NCBI GenBank assembly: GCA_013399115.1
Contig: VXAA01001233.1
Span: 1,126,468-1,190,467, forward strand
Length of the DNA: 64,000 nt
Reading direction: 5' to 3'
DNA from: Anseranas semipalmata
Taxonomy: Eukaryota; Chordata; Aves; Anseriformes; Anseranatidae
Positions 1 to 12,320 of the stretch are shown here, one piece after another. Positions within the stretch are counted from its first letter, which is position 1. Every line of letters starts with the position of its first letter. The position numbers were made by a program, and so were the translations under genes. The notes under the pieces are model-generated. The model was given only the letters and a program-made list of their open reading frames with translations, was not told the origin of the DNA and searched no databases.

Positions 1-2346
1 CCCTGTCCTCTCCCGGCTTTCCTCTTATGTTTTATGACACCATGTTACCCGCCCCCCCCCACCGGCTTTTTCCACAGTTTCTTGGATCCTCCTCCATCTC
101 CTTTCTTTGTACTTAATTTTTAGGTCATCTCACTCACAAAAACACAATTATTTAGCACTATCTTGATGAGAATTCATCTACCGCCTTCCCTTTTTCATCT
201 ATCAGACCTTAACTACTTGTTATTACTTGGAAGATCTACCTTCACCCTCCTCTCTCCCCTTTCCTCGCCTTGCCAGCCCAGCAGCCCATTTCACCCGTCA
301 CCGCTCAAGGCAGAGCCTCCCGTAGCAGTCGGTATTTGCTGGATGCCCAGCGGAAACACGAGGCGCTGCTGAGAATACAGCACACATTTATTCTCTGAGA
401 ATCACTGAGAATAAATCATAAATTATCATAACTAAACCCACTTTTCTTCTGCTATCATACCTCTACTATCTGCCTATTTATTAGTCTGTTACACAGTATA
501 TTTATACAAGTTCCAGGTAATGAGAACACGCCAAGAATGTTTTTTTTGATATATTTTTGACTGGCTGCCTATTTTCTGATATACACTGTTTAATTCCTGT
601 GTTTTATAGAAACATGTATTTAGTGCCATTTACTGACATAATACGTGCACAAGCACACCCTCCTCATCTATGCCAGGTTCAACCCCGCTATCATTATAAT
701 TAAGGAGGGAAGGTAAAAGTCAATTTTTAATTGCCTCTAACTGCACAGTACAACAGCGTTAGTGAAAACAATCTTTATCAAAGAAGCCTTTATGCTGTAA
801 ACTTTATAATTTTAAAAGAATGTTAAAAAATTGTTGGGGGAGCTGATAACAGCCTCCAGATTATCTGACAGCTGGAAGAATGCCCCAATCCAGAAGACTT
901 TAAAATATCAATGTGCTTAGCTAATTAAAAAAAGATTAGGCAAGTGACTTCATTACAGCATGTAATACCTTCTTTCAGAAGAAAATAGTGGGGAGCACAG
1001 GCTGCTCAACCTAGTAATCAGTGAAGTTAAGCAGAAGTCAGATACATTCAACCCAGGAAACAGACACAGGTACAAAATAACAAGGGATGGGCAGTTTCTG
1101 GAAAGAGTTATTTGCAATTTATTCATCTCCTGGTGTATTTGGAACAAGCAAGTATAAGGATATGCTGTAGCCAACTACAAATTACTGGGGCTCCAAAACA
1201 GCACTAGGGAAAACGTGATGGCCTACAGGTGGGTCAGGCCCGACAGCCTAACAGACCTTCTGGTCTTAGATGCTGGAAGTCTCTGGTTACTTACCCTTGA
1301 AGCTAATCCCTGAGCAGCCTTCCAAAATACTTAAGAAAACAAAAAACAAGTGAAATCATACCCATCTGCATGACTATAAAACAAAGCTTTCTTTCTTCTG
1401 ACTGTCTAGGTATGCTGATCTGCAGCACTTCTACGAGCAACATTTGTGGTCTAGTATCTCACAAGCCATAAAGATGGAAAGGAAACCTTTACACTTGCAA
1501 AGGCTGGTAAGGATCTACCTCTTCTGTACCTGCAAGCTTTCCAAAAGATGTAGCACTTCTATCACCGGCAAGACCAGCAACTCATCCTCCCCATTTAAGA
1601 ATCACAGAATGGTTTGGGTTGGGAGGGACCTTAAAGACCACCTGGTTCCAACCCCCTTGCCATGGGCAGGGATGCCACCCACTAGATCAGGTTGCCCAGG
1701 GCCCCATCCAGCCTGGCCTTGAACACCTCCAGGGATGGGGCATCCACAGCTTCTCTGGGCAACCTGTTCCAGCTCCTCACCACCCTCTGAGTGAAGAATT
1801 TCCTCCTAACATCTAATCTAAATCTCCCCTCTTTTAGTTTAAAACCATTCCCCCTTGTCCTATCGTTATCTGCCCAAGTAAAAAGTTAGGGAAAAACACA
1901 TTAGATATTTGCAGAGGTTTCTTAAATATGTTAATTTTATATATATATTCTCCATGATCTCCCTGAACTGTTGCACTTATGGTATTCATACACTCTGGCT
2001 TGCTTTACTGAGCAATAAAACCATCAGCAACGTTTACTTTAAAAGCTCTCTAAAATATTTCTAAAATGATTTTCAATAAAATACGTGAGAAGGGGATGTG
2101 TTATAAACATTTTATTGGTGCTTAATAGGAGTGGTCTCCCGCAGAATTCCCAGATGACATATACCAATCACTGCAAACCCATACCAATAAAACGTTTGTA
2201 CCACATCATATATTGCAATGCAGATGCAGAGTCATTCACTGCTTGAGTGAAGAATAAAAATATAAGACAGCAAGCAGCGAAGTACACAAATACAGAGCTA
2301 TTTAAATCATGACCTTGATCTTCCAAAAGACACAAATTCAACATAC
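1..2346. other. RAVER2 intron, downstream of exon 3
   Basis: No further RAVER2 exon was found here; the next exon should encode the rest of RRM3. Apart from the CR1 at 1599-1885 and a C9 run at 52-60, the sequence is AT-rich with no supported feature. Confidence 0.7.
1599..1885 (-). mobile_element. CR1 LINE, 5'-truncated 3' end
   Basis: The plus strand begins with agaatcacagaatggtttgg and reads on through the characteristic CR1 3'-terminal sequence (gaccacctggttccaaccc, tgcccagggccccatccagc), so the element is on the minus strand. About 285 bp remain. Family knowledge: CR1 copies in birds are usually 5'-truncated and lack target-site duplications. It lies in a RAVER2 intron in the sense orientation. 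Confidence 0.92.
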
Positions 2347-2816
2347 CTGGCAGAACACAGGTTTATACTTTAGCGAGAAAGCCTGCATCAGTTCTTTTGA
2401 ATCAGCGTAGTCTTTCTGAAATTTATCTACACAAAGGCACTTGGAGTGAATAAGATTTGTGGTCAGCTGGTTCACATCCATCCACTGTGCAAAGAGAATG
2501 CTCTCATCTATCTGTTTCCCCAGAAGTTCCAGTCTTGCCTTCGCAGCAGAGTCCTTCTTCATATATTCCACAAAACCATAGCCCTTGGAATGGCCAGTAA
2601 CTTCATTATAGACCAAAAAACACCTCTCGACATTGCCGTAAGCACGCACAAGTTCTTCAAACTCCTCTAACGTAAATGAAATGGGCAAATTAGTAATGCA
2701 CAGCAAAGCATCTGTTGGTTGGAGTTGCACAGATATTTCTTTTCCCCGAAGAGAATACTGGTGAAATTTCCTAATTGCATTTTGAGCCTGCTCTCCATTT
2801 AACAGAGTGACAAATG
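2347..2816 (-). CDS. RAVER2: RAVER2 coding exon 3: end of RRM1, RRM2, start of RRM3
   Basis: 470 nt, acceptor cttacag, donor gtatgt. RRM1 ends with [18 protein letters not shown]2 has an RNP2-like [11 protein letters not shown] and an RNP1 octamer KGYGFVEY, with [15 protein letters not shown] between them. RRM3 starts with the RNP2-like [10 protein letters not shown] and continues to [10 protein letters not shown] at the donor. Family knowledge: in Raver proteins three RRMs lie in tandem at the N-terminus. Glu-Tyr in place of an aromatic at the end of RNP1 suggests atypical RNA contacts (inference). Confidence 0.96.
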
Positions 2817-5800
2817 CTGTAAGAGACCAAAACAAGTTACATTACTTATTACTTTACAAATAATCACTATAGCCCCCCTCACCCCTAAGAAAAACCAACA
2901 CAAAACCCACCAACAGAAGTCACAGGAAAAATACAAGTTCGGGATTTACCCTGAAGATGCACTACATAGAAAGAAATGCTGTAATATACACTTTCAAATC
3001 TGAGAAACGTAGATATACACAACCTCACTACTTGTTACACAACAGAATTTTACATCTGGGAAACAAAAAACAATTATATTTTCTACTTAAGTCAATGTAT
3101 TAGTGATTCAACTAAATTTCTTTGAATACATCATCCATAAATTCTCACTTGGGAATTACTGCATCCTTTCTGCATTTTGAGTCCTTAGGATATTTCCCAA
3201 AATCACAGAATCACAGGCCGGCTGAGGTTGGAGGCACCTCTGGAGGCCATCTGGTCCAACCCCTGCTCAAGCAGGGCCACCCAGAGCTGGTTGCCCATGA
3301 CCATGCCCAGCTTGCTTCTGAAGATCTCCAAGGGTGGAGACTGAACCTGACAGCCTGTGCCAGTGCTCGGTCAGCCGCACAGCAACAAAATGTTTCCTGA
3401 TGTTGAGAGGGAACCTCCTGTGTTTCAGTTTGTGCCTGCTGCCTCTCGTCCCCTCAATCAGAGGATGTAATAGTCTGCAGAGAATCAAGCAGATGGAAAC
3501 TAACTTATGGCATTTGTTCTGGTGTCCTACTGAAGTGTGCAGGACAGGACAGCCCCCGGCAAAATCTTTGGTTCGCGTAAGGGAAAGAAAGACACAAGTC
3601 TTACAGCTCTGTCTGAGACATCCTCAGCGCTGCCAGCCACTCGTGGATGCAGGGCTGGGTGTTGGACACGTCCTTCACACCAAAGGTGTGAAGTATCACC
3701 TTCAAGACAGAAAACATTTTTCTTCTGGAATTTAGCCTTCAAACACACGCATCTCAACAGCAAGCACCTCACATCTCTAAAATGTGGCAGTGGGTAGTAC
3801 CTGCTGCCTTTGATTCTCTTTTAACCTTTGCTGAGCTTCTGTTCTTCAAACTGATCTTACAGCTACTTAATTTCCCTCCCCAGAATTACCAGTTGCTGTT
3901 GTTTGTTATTATATTGGTTATTTTATTTGTTTGTTTTTTTTTTTTTCTCATTGGAACGGTGGGAAAGCGATGTGACAGTGACGCAGCGGGCACAAGGCCT
4001 GGTGATGTCATGGCCATGTCACAGGAGACAGAATGTTGGTGGCAGCCACGTCACAGGGGGAAACCTGTGACACAGCCAGCCCAGGACACTATAAGAAGAG
4101 CTGCACCAGGCCAGGCTGGCAGGCGAGAAGTCAGGTGTGCCCGGGGTTAGAAGGGAGAGAAGGGAGGCAGAGGCTGCCTCTGGCAACGGAGGCTGCCTGT
4201 TCGCTTCTGCTGTTTCTCCCTGTCATTACAGGTAGACTCTGGAAAAGGACAGGGCAAGACCATGGCTACAGTCTTCTCCCTCCTCCACCACTCAGCTGGA
4301 GATGCGTCAACGTTCTACAGACACCCCTGTGCCCTGTTCCAGGGCCGTGGACTAAGGGAAGTCAACACCCTCTTCCCTTCCCTCACAGGCTCCTGGCACA
4401 AGCCCTGCTGGTGTCACAGCCGCATCACGGTGGGCTGGATGCTGGCAGTGGCCCATGTCACAGCGGGACTGGTGACATGGTGGGCCCAGGAGCCGCCTGT
4501 GGCAACACACAGTGGTGCTCTCATTGCTAACACTCCTCTCCTTGGTAGCCACAGCGTGGGACATGGACACGACGCTGTGATGTACCACCCCACAATTGCT
4601 ATGTTACTTTTGTCCATGTGTAACCTTGTGAACACCTATAGAACCACTATGAACTGTGTACTAGCACTGAAATATCGCTTAGCTGCTTCCTGTATGTTTG
4701 TTCTCCCATGGAGACCAATGGAAACTTATTAATATCCATTGTTGAGCCCTGAGGACATATTTACAATTCCATCCTTTGTATGCATAAAATATTAAACTGC
4801 TTCTGCCCTTATGGCTAGAATGAATTTCTTTGTGAAGAACTTAAAAAATTTAAAACATTATAGCTTGAAAATAAAATGAATTGAAATTGGAAAGCTAACC
4901 CACAAAAGGTATTAAGGGTTATCCCTTCACACTTTGTCTCAGGCTTCACCCTCAACTCTTCAAATGCCACCCTTAAGTGTCTGCCACACTGAAGAAATAT
5001 CACAGTCCTGCGGGTAACTTAATTCGAGGTAGCAACACCCCAGGAAAGCTCTGCTTGCACCACACAGCCATGCCAAGCACCATCCAGTGCCCAGGGAGGC
5101 CCTCAACCTCCCTGAGCACCCGAGCTTTGCCATAAGGACGTTGGCCACTTAACGCATCCAACCAGGGCAAAAACAATTCTCCCCACGTCTCTTGGAGACG
5201 GAGCAGGAAGCTTTCTCCATTTCCAGTTTGCCTCTCCTGACTCCTCTCACACTGGATACTCACGATCAGGATGGAAAAATGAGGAGCCCAGCTAGAAAGG
5301 TCCAAAGGCAAAAGAAGAAAGTCAGCAGCAACAATACTCAGTGCAAGAAACTTGTCTGAAACCACAGCCTGAAAACTGTGCTAACCATATTTTCTTATCC
5401 TATACCCAAATTTGGAGTCTCAGTTGTCCAGAAACAAGTATAAACAATACTTTCCTCCTCAGTACACAATTATCACTTCTGTAAGAATAACACAAGCCAA
5501 AAAACACAAAGAGTATTTCTAGCTATCCTGAACCTAAGAGTAGCACAGAATTAATTGTACTATGGCATCTGATTTATGACAATTACTTACACAGTGCTTT
5601 TTAATTTTTCTCCCCCGCCCCCTTTAAACACAGTGTGTGGTTTTTTTGTTTTGTTTTGCTTTGTTTTTTTCAACTTTTTGCCTTCCTTTCTATCAATTAC
5701 CACACCATGACTCCGGGTAGATTTGTGCTAGTCACAGCAAAACCTACCATAATGCAATACAATCGCTTCCTGAAATTCAACTCCAGGAAGCTCTGGTTGC

Positions 5801-8800
5801 AAGATTATTCTTTAAACAGAAAACATCTTTTATTCCAGATCACCTATTAATCATCCGTTTCTACTAACATCACTGCACATGTGAAAAAAGCGAATGAATT
5901 GTAAGACGACACCATTCAGAGGGAGAAATGCTAACATTTTCTTTCATGTCTAAATAATCAGAAGTTACAACAGTCTAAATGAAGATTTCTAAGTAAAATA
6001 TAAACATTCACAGGGTGCTTAAAAGCAAGTTCTGATCTGTGCTGTAGCTGTGACTATCTTGTAGCAAAGAAAAAGAAGAAAGTAAAACCTTGGTGACATA
6101 CATGTAATATTTGAGATCTCAATTATGCTGTTCTAGTCAAAGGGGATGCTGTTACACATCCTGAAGCAATTAGCTTGAACAAACATACAAACAATGCATT
6201 TGCAACAGATTTTACAATTTGTAGTAACTGGAGAGATGTATCAATAATCAGATAAAGATGAGACGGCATGGAAATCAGCAATCTGGTTCTCAAACAGATT
6301 AAAATATTCCTGGGCAATCTACATTACTTACTTTGCAATCCAGTGTTTTGACACAGTGTCTCATATTTCTGTAACAGCATAGTACTTGGTATTATAAGAA
6401 TAGTTACATAGAAGATATGGATAAAAGACAATGAATTATAAAAATACTGTTAGCTTTTTTAAGATAAAAATATTTTTTCCAAACTTTCTGAGGTCATTTA
6501 AGGCTACTTTCTTGAGTTTATCACTATTTTAAATTAGTTTGTGTAATCAAGTAAAAACATTGCTTTTACTCAGGAAAATTTTAGAAGATCTCATTGGGAA
6601 GGTCTACAGAGCTCTACAAGTTCTGATTATGTCCATCAAACTAAAAAGACATTACATGTATCTAACAACAACAACAACAAAATAATACAAATGGAGTTCC
6701 TTACAGAAGTAGCTCACACTACAATATGTATGTCCACCACCACAGAGAGGTGATTGGTGACAGCCAACATGGCTTCACTAAGGGCAAATCGTGCCTGACA
6801 AATTTGGCGGCCTTCTACGATGGGTTTACAGCGTTGGTAGATAAGGAAGAGCAACTGATATCATCTATGTGGATTTGTGCAAAGCACTTGACACTGTCCC
6901 GCATGTCATCCTTGTCTCCAAACTGGGGAGACATGGATTTGATGGATGGATCACTTGGTGGGTAAGGAATTGGCTGGATGGTTGCACTTAAAGAGTTGCA
7001 GTCAATGGCTCGGTGTCCAGGTGGAGACCAGTGATGAGTGGTGTCCCTCAGGGGTCTGTATGGGGACCGGTACTACTTAACAGCTCTGTTGGCAACACGG
7101 ACAGTGGGACTGAGTGCACCCTCAGCAAGTTTGCTGACACCAAGCTGTGTGGTGCGGTCAACATGCTGGAGGGAAGGGATGCCATCCAGAGAGACCCTGA
7201 CAGGCTCCAGAGGGGTGTCTGTGCAAACCTCATGAAGTCCAGCAAGGCCAAGGGCAAGGTCCCGCACCTCAGTCAGGACAATCCCAAACATGAATACAGG
7301 CTGGGTGATGAGTGGACTGGGAGCAGCCCTGAAGAGAAGGACTTGGGGGTGTTGGTGGATGACAGACTCAACATGAGNGAGAGGTGTGTCTGTGCAAACC
7401 TCATGAAGTCCAGCAAGGCCAAGGGCAAGGTCCCGCACCTCAGTCAGGACAATCCCAAACATGAATACAGGCTGGGTGATGAGTGGACTGGGAGCAGCCC
7501 TGAAGAGAAGGACTTGGGGGTGTTGGTGGATGACAGACTCAACATGAGCCAGCAGTGTGCATTTGCAGCCCAGAAAGCCAACCATATCCTGGGCTGCATC
7601 AAAAGAAACGCTTCCAGCAGGGCAGGAGAGGTGATTCTGCCCCTCTGCTCTGCTCTGCTCTCCTGAGGCCCCACCTGGAGCACTGCGTTCAGCTCTGGGG
7701 CTGCCAGCACAAGAAGAATGTGGACGTATTAGAGCGAGTCCAGAGGAGGGCCATGAAGATCATCAAAGGGCTGGAGCACCTCTCCTATGAAGAGAGGCTG
7801 AGGGAGCTGGGGATGTTCAGCCTGGAGAAGAGAAGGCTCCAGGGAGACCTTACAGCGGCCTCCCAGTACCTAAGGGGGGCTACAGGAAAGCTGGGGAGGG
7901 GCTCTTTGTCAGGGAGTGTAGTGACAAGACGAGGAGTAATGGCTTTAAACTAAAAGAGGGTGGGTTTAGGTTAGACATTAGGAAGAAATTCTTTCCTATG
8001 AGGGTGGTGAGGCACTGGCACAGGCTGCCCAGAGAAACTGTGGATGCCCCATCCCTGGAAGTTCTCAAGGCCAGGTTGGATGGGGCTTTGGGCAACCTGG
8101 TGTAGTGGGAGTTGTCCCTGCCATGGGGCAGGGGGGTTGGAACTAGATGGTCTTGAAGGTCCCTTCCAACCCAAACCATTCTGTGAGTCTATGATTATTC
8201 TGTTGTGTTGGTACTTATCTGGACAAGACAGAATAAGCACAGGTAAACACCCACAGACACAGCCAAAACCACTAGCAGATTTTGCAAAGCAAACCACTAA
8301 CGTCAAAAAAAATCCTGTAATATGAAGAACATAAGTTAGAAGAGCTGAGAGGCTCAAGAAGAACTTCATTGATTGTATATCAACATGTTAAGATGCTGTG
8401 ACATTTGGGCCTATAAACACAGTTTCAAAGACTTAATGAATCCCAAGATAAAGTAATTTATCAAAAGGAAAAGCCAAGACAAAAGAAGCCACCTACAGTG
8501 TATTCCAGTCACAAGAATTTGCAGGGACGTGCAGCAAAATATACAAGAATTCACACGAATAGACAAAAGTACTATACATGCACGTATACAAACACAGACA
8601 TGCATACATACACACTCTAAAAATAACACAAATACATACAAAGTAAAAAGCTATTTATATATGACAGCATCTAGGTTAAGTGAAAAAAAACACTCTTCTC
8701 TTACTCTTTTCCAGAAGATGCTAATACCTGTATTTTAAAAAATTTCCCATCACACTGAACACAATCCTATAGGTCTGTTGTTGAATAGCAGGCTATAGCA

Positions 8801-9652
8801 CCTCCCACACAAACTCATCTTACTTCATATTCAGAAATCAAATTTGCAAGATAGCTTTTGCTCATTAGGGGCAGGTGTCAGAAACACCATTATCCTAGCA
8901 AAATGCCGTCAGCAATCTGCCACAATCACCACATTTGTCCTGGAATCCAAGGTTACCTCCTGAGGTAATCCAGGAAGTGGTACCTATGGCGATCTGGATG
9001 GATAGGAACATATAGAGAAACATTTGTCCAGCTCTGTACCTCACAAGTGCTAGAAATCCGTGATTGCCCAATGTAGAAAATTGACTTGTAAATGGAAGAT
9101 CTGACATAGATAATGCAAGATTTAATTCAGGGCAATGTTTCCTTCAAAGACTTAAGCATTGCTTCAATAAATTGCTTCTGGCTTGTGTTACCTGACACAA
9201 ATGCATCTGGAGCTAGGCACACTTTCCTCTGATCACGTCATATGCATATGTGAAGGTCTGTCCTAAGAGAGGCTTCAGGATTAGTTTTTCAAAGGAATTT
9301 GGACAGTTGAGGTTAGCTTAGTCTCAAGGAGACACTGACCAACGGGAATGTGCCTGAGAGATACCACAGTGGGCCAACCCACTTCTCATTACTATCAATA
9401 GAGTTGCCAATTCTCCACTGGCTTCAGCAGAGGCTGTCAACATGTACAGCCAACAGACGCACTGACAGGCAATCAGGCCACACGCCGGCAGAAAAGTTAA
9501 TGACTTCATACATGGCAGACAGTGTTCCGCACTAGTTTCATCACAGAATTGAAACGTGTGACACTGGAAGATTTTAAGTTCTTACCTGTTCTTTTATTTC
9601 TGTCCACATAACAATACTTTATTTCATAATCTTTAAATAAGTCATGGATTTC
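2347..9652 (-). CDS. RAVER2: RAVER2, ribonucleoprotein PTB-binding 2 (partial, exons 2-3)
   Basis: Two exons join in phase and encode about 179 residues covering most of RRM1, all of RRM2 and the start of RRM3. Family knowledge: Raver proteins are hnRNP-like nuclear proteins that bind polypyrimidine tract-binding protein and take part in alternative splicing; Raver1 and Raver2 are close paralogues. The call RAVER2 rests on the sequence and on the position directly downstream of CACHD1, as in human. The first exon is most probably in the N gap at 19293-19811. The exons for the rest of RRM3, the proline-rich region and the PTB-binding motifs lie below base 1. No frameshift or premature stop was seen. 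Confidence 0.93.
3201..3455 (-). mobile_element. CR1 LINE fragment, different subfamily
   Basis: The plus strand starts aatcacagaatcacaggccg and continues with gaggttggaggcacctctgg and tggtccaacccctgctcaag, the reverse complement of a CR1 3' end. It differs clearly from the copy at 1599 (for example cctgctcaagcagggccacc), so it is another, probably older subfamily. Minus orientation, in the RAVER2 intron between exons 3 and 2. Confidence 0.9.
3960..4800 (+). promoter_or_regulatory. promoter-like CRE-rich segment with TATA-type box and open frame, antisense to RAVER2
   Basis: Cyclic-AMP-response-element-like motifs cluster upstream of a TATAAG box (4090-4095): TGACG at 3979, TGATGTCA at 4003-4010, CATGTCAC at 4015-4022, ACGTCA at 4048-4053 and TGTGACAC at 4066-4073. 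Downstream there is a donor-like caggtgtg near 4132, a pyrimidine-rich stretch with cattacag ending at 4231, an ATG at 4262 in strong context (ACCATGG), and an ATTAAA near 4790. Together they could form a small transcription unit on the plus strand, or an LTR or other repeat. It lies in the intron between RAVER2 exons 3 and 2. Not recognised as a known family. Confidence 0.35.
4262..4732 (+). other. unrecognised 156-codon open frame in promoter-like segment
   Basis: The frame starts [17 protein letters not shown] in a strong start context and ends WRPMETY. No domain is recognised. It has a moderately hydrophobic stretch, [16 protein letters not shown], and another, [13 protein letters not shown]. 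Open frames of this length can occur by chance in GC-rich DNA, and the 5' portion overlaps other open frames. Listed because of its position downstream of the CRE/TATA cluster, not as a supported gene. Confidence 0.15.
6735..8201 (+). mobile_element. CR1 LINE, longer copy with reverse-transcriptase remnant
   Basis: About 1.47 kb in plus orientation. Frames with RT-type features remain: [18 protein letters not shown], then SGVPQGSV (RT motif), then [11 protein letters not shown] where the FADD-type catalytic box has lost an aspartate, and later [13 protein letters not shown] and [16 protein letters not shown]. Frameshifts break the frame near 6960 and 7660. The 3' end (gaaggtcccttccaacccaa, gtctatgattattctg) is intact. 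It contains an internal duplication and one N, treated separately. The element is inactive. Confidence 0.93.
7215..7548 (+). repeat. perfect tandem duplication (period 171 bp) inside CR1, interrupted by one N
   Basis: Bases 7215-7377 recur at 7386-7548 with no difference that I can see. The period of 171 bp is a multiple of three, so the frame stays open. A single N at 7378 sits exactly at the junction. Identical copies beside a lone N suggest two contig ends carrying the same sequence that were placed side by side. Confidence 0.85.
9586..9652 (-). CDS. RAVER2: RAVER2 coding exon 2: first half of RRM1
   Basis: 67 nt, acceptor tctttcag after a good pyrimidine tract, donor gtaaga. It encodes [19 protein letters not shown] then KRT and one base of an Ala codon. 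This is helix 1 and strand 2 of RRM1; the RNP2 strand before it belongs to exon 1. The phase (0 in, 1 out) fits exon 3. Intron 1 between this exon and the CpG island is about 9.6 kb. Confidence 0.93.
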
Positions 9653-11734
9653 CTGAAAGAGAAAAGTACAAGTAACATCAGATAAATAATTCACCAGACC
9701 AAATAAATAAGTGTATAAATTCAGCTTCATTTTTTAAACAAAAACTTTCCCAATAAACAGAGAATTTCACCATAGAAACACTATCAAATATTTGTTTTTA
9801 GAAGAGCTGGTTATACTATTGCAGCAATGTTTTTATCTCATGTAAAGAATTGGTTTACTGAATGTGATTAATTTACTTTTCATTATACAAAGTCACATAA
9901 GCACAACATGGTGTCCTGCTGACTGTCTTTTGATAAAGACAAATAACATCACAGTTCATTAAATAGCAAAAAACCCACTATTTCTCTACAGTATAGCTAG
10001 CGGAGTTAAAATACCACACAGACAAGAGCTATCAGCAACATCACATCATGCAATTTACCAAGGGCAGGCAACGCTGTAATAAAATGCAACAGCTGCTTTA
10101 GTTTCCTCTAACTGCTCAAGTTCACTTCAGCAGGTTTTTGCTCTTTTAATAATGAATATTCTTTCAAGCAGCAGTGAATCCTGCCCAGAATACCCCACGC
10201 AAAGTATCATTTATCAATTATTGTACAGGTGTCCAATGAAGAATCAACCCCAAGGGCATTATTTGCTCCCACTAATTAATGGGGAGAGAGCAGGGGAGTG
10301 GGAGAGGTGGGGTAGGAGTGCAAGAGTTGCATTAGTTTGGTATAGCTGCTCCCCAAAACAAGCAAAACTCATGCACGCGTCCCACAAAACCCATGAACTA
10401 CCATCAGTTCAGTGGCAAGAACGCAGAGATGGACATCAATCATCCCAGGAAGAGAGCAGTACCTTGGACATGTTTATTCTTTCAGTTGGGTTAAGTCCCA
10501 TACGTTATAGCAAAAGAACATTTGAGTATCAAAATAATCAACAAACTTTGTCTGAAAGTTTCACTGCAGCCAATTTCCAGTAGACCAGTCTACCTGCCAG
10601 GGCGCTAATGCAATATATACAGCCTGGAGGTTAATTGGGTTCCCCGTGACTGGTATCAGGTGCACACCTTTTAGTCAAACGAACACCAATCTCTAGTTTC
10701 ACAAGTTAACAGCTGTCAAATACTACATTAATAAAATATGACAGTGTTTCTCAAGCTACCAGCCATCCTAATCAGATGTGATGAGGATACGGTTTCCAAA
10801 AAGTAAAATAAGCCAGGCACACTGCAAAGATTCAAGCCAGGTAGGCGACTTGGCTGCAGGCAGCCCTCTAACGAGAACTGGACAGCAGTTCATCCCCAGT
10901 CATGAGAGACTGAGGAGAGAAGACACTTTCTGCGAAGTTTTGTACAGCTCAGCTGCACAAAGACACCAAAGAAGTTATTTCTGTCCTGCTTAGAAAAAGG
11001 GGGACATACTAACCCTTTTTAATTTCATATACTGCAAGAGTAACTTTGAAAGTTTTATATGGTGGTTAAGTAGCAGGAAATATTTCAAACGGCTCCTAAC
11101 GCTCTCTTGAAGGTCTTTTGTGAGCCAGATGATTTCCCAGTAACTGTTTGAAATTTTAACTGAGAGGGAAAATAGCCTGTAGCAAACTTATCTTCATGGG
11201 ATAATCATGAGGCCTCATGTTAAAAATGACGAGAACATAAGGAAGATTTAAAACGATAACCTAATTTAGGCTAAATAACTTTAAAAGGCCACCACAAAGA
11301 TTTTAACACCGATTTGCGCAGGTCATTGCGCACACTGCCAGCTTCTGCAGCAGCTCTCCCAGGACGGTGCTTGCTCTGGTGCTCCTGTAGCTCCCGCGGC
11401 AGGGCTGAGACCTTCAGCTCTCCAACTGGGTCTGTGTATTATTTCAGTGGAGGCATTTTTCACATTAAGACAGTTTGAGACAATTTACAGAAATAAAGCA
11501 CAGCATGCTGACTCTTAAGCAAATATATACTCCTTCAAATTAAACAGATATTTACATATCTGTGTACACTAGACTAAGATTCTTCATAATATTTTCAGAA
11601 GTACTAAGCCAGCTTTTGAACTGGTGTCTTATTTAAAAGAGCGACTGGGGCACTTTCGTAAATCTTACCCTCATCTTCCAACACTTAGGCCTGCTAGAAA
11701 AGAATGACGACTATTTCCATTTTGATTTATTTAG

Positions 11735-12320
11735 CGGGTACGCCACCCAACGCCCTGCAGCAACAGCGCTGAGCATAGCCGGTCCCGGGGCGAAGGCCAT
11801 CACCGGTGTTTGGGCCAGGAAGGGGCGCTTGCGCCGGTGGGAGACGGGCGATGCAGGGCAGGTGCGTGCGCTGGGGCACCCCCAGCTCGTGCCGAGGAAT
11901 GTAAGCAAAGGGCTGTCTCCCTGAGCACAGCCGAAACAAACAGCCGCGGCCCGCTCCCCGCTGCCGGAGGCCTTCCCGCTCAGGGGACCTGATCGGCACC
12001 AGGCCTGGCCACTGCTAGCGTGGTTCCACATAACCGCTACCAGGCTGCTTCTCCTGAAGGATCTCCCCCATTACAAATGAATGAATCTAGAAGGCTAATA
12101 ACTGGGGCTGACAATTACAACAGCAGTAGGGGTTTTCCCATGAAGTCTAAACAGAGGGCAATGTCCGCTAACAGACGGAGGCCTAGCTGCCACGAGCGCC
12201 GCGCGCTGAGCACCAGGCCGGGTGTCAGTATGTGGACAGCACAAGCGGCAAGCAGCTGTAGTGTGGCCTGGCAGAGCTACAGCGGTCACGAATCCTGCGG
12301 CGCTTCCAGCCCAAGCATCC
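11735..12320. promoter_or_regulatory. intronic CpG-rich patch in RAVER2 intron 1
   Basis: Bases 11735-12020 and 12170-12310 are clearly richer in G+C and in CpG than the surrounding intron (runs such as ggggcgcttgcgccggtggg and acgagcgccgcgcgctgag). No exon with recognised protein and no TATA box were found. It could be an orphan CpG island, an alternative promoter or an enhancer, or GC-rich DNA of another origin. Confidence 0.45.

Larger units (their letters stand above)
2817..9585. other. RAVER2 intron between exons 3 and 2
   Basis: About 6.8 kb. It holds the CR1 copies at 3201-3455 and 6735-8201, the promoter-like segment at 3960-4800, and a short AAC repeat (6664-6681). The rest shows nothing I can support. 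Confidence 0.8.

Noticed and set aside
7013..7666. 217-codon open frame in plus orientation
   Set aside because: Remnant CR1 reverse-transcriptase sequence lengthened by the suspicious 171-bp duplication and an N; not a host gene.
10152..10583. 143-codon plus-strand open frame in RAVER2 intron 1
   Set aside because: No domain or splice context; antisense to the gene and of a length that occurs by chance in 64 kb.
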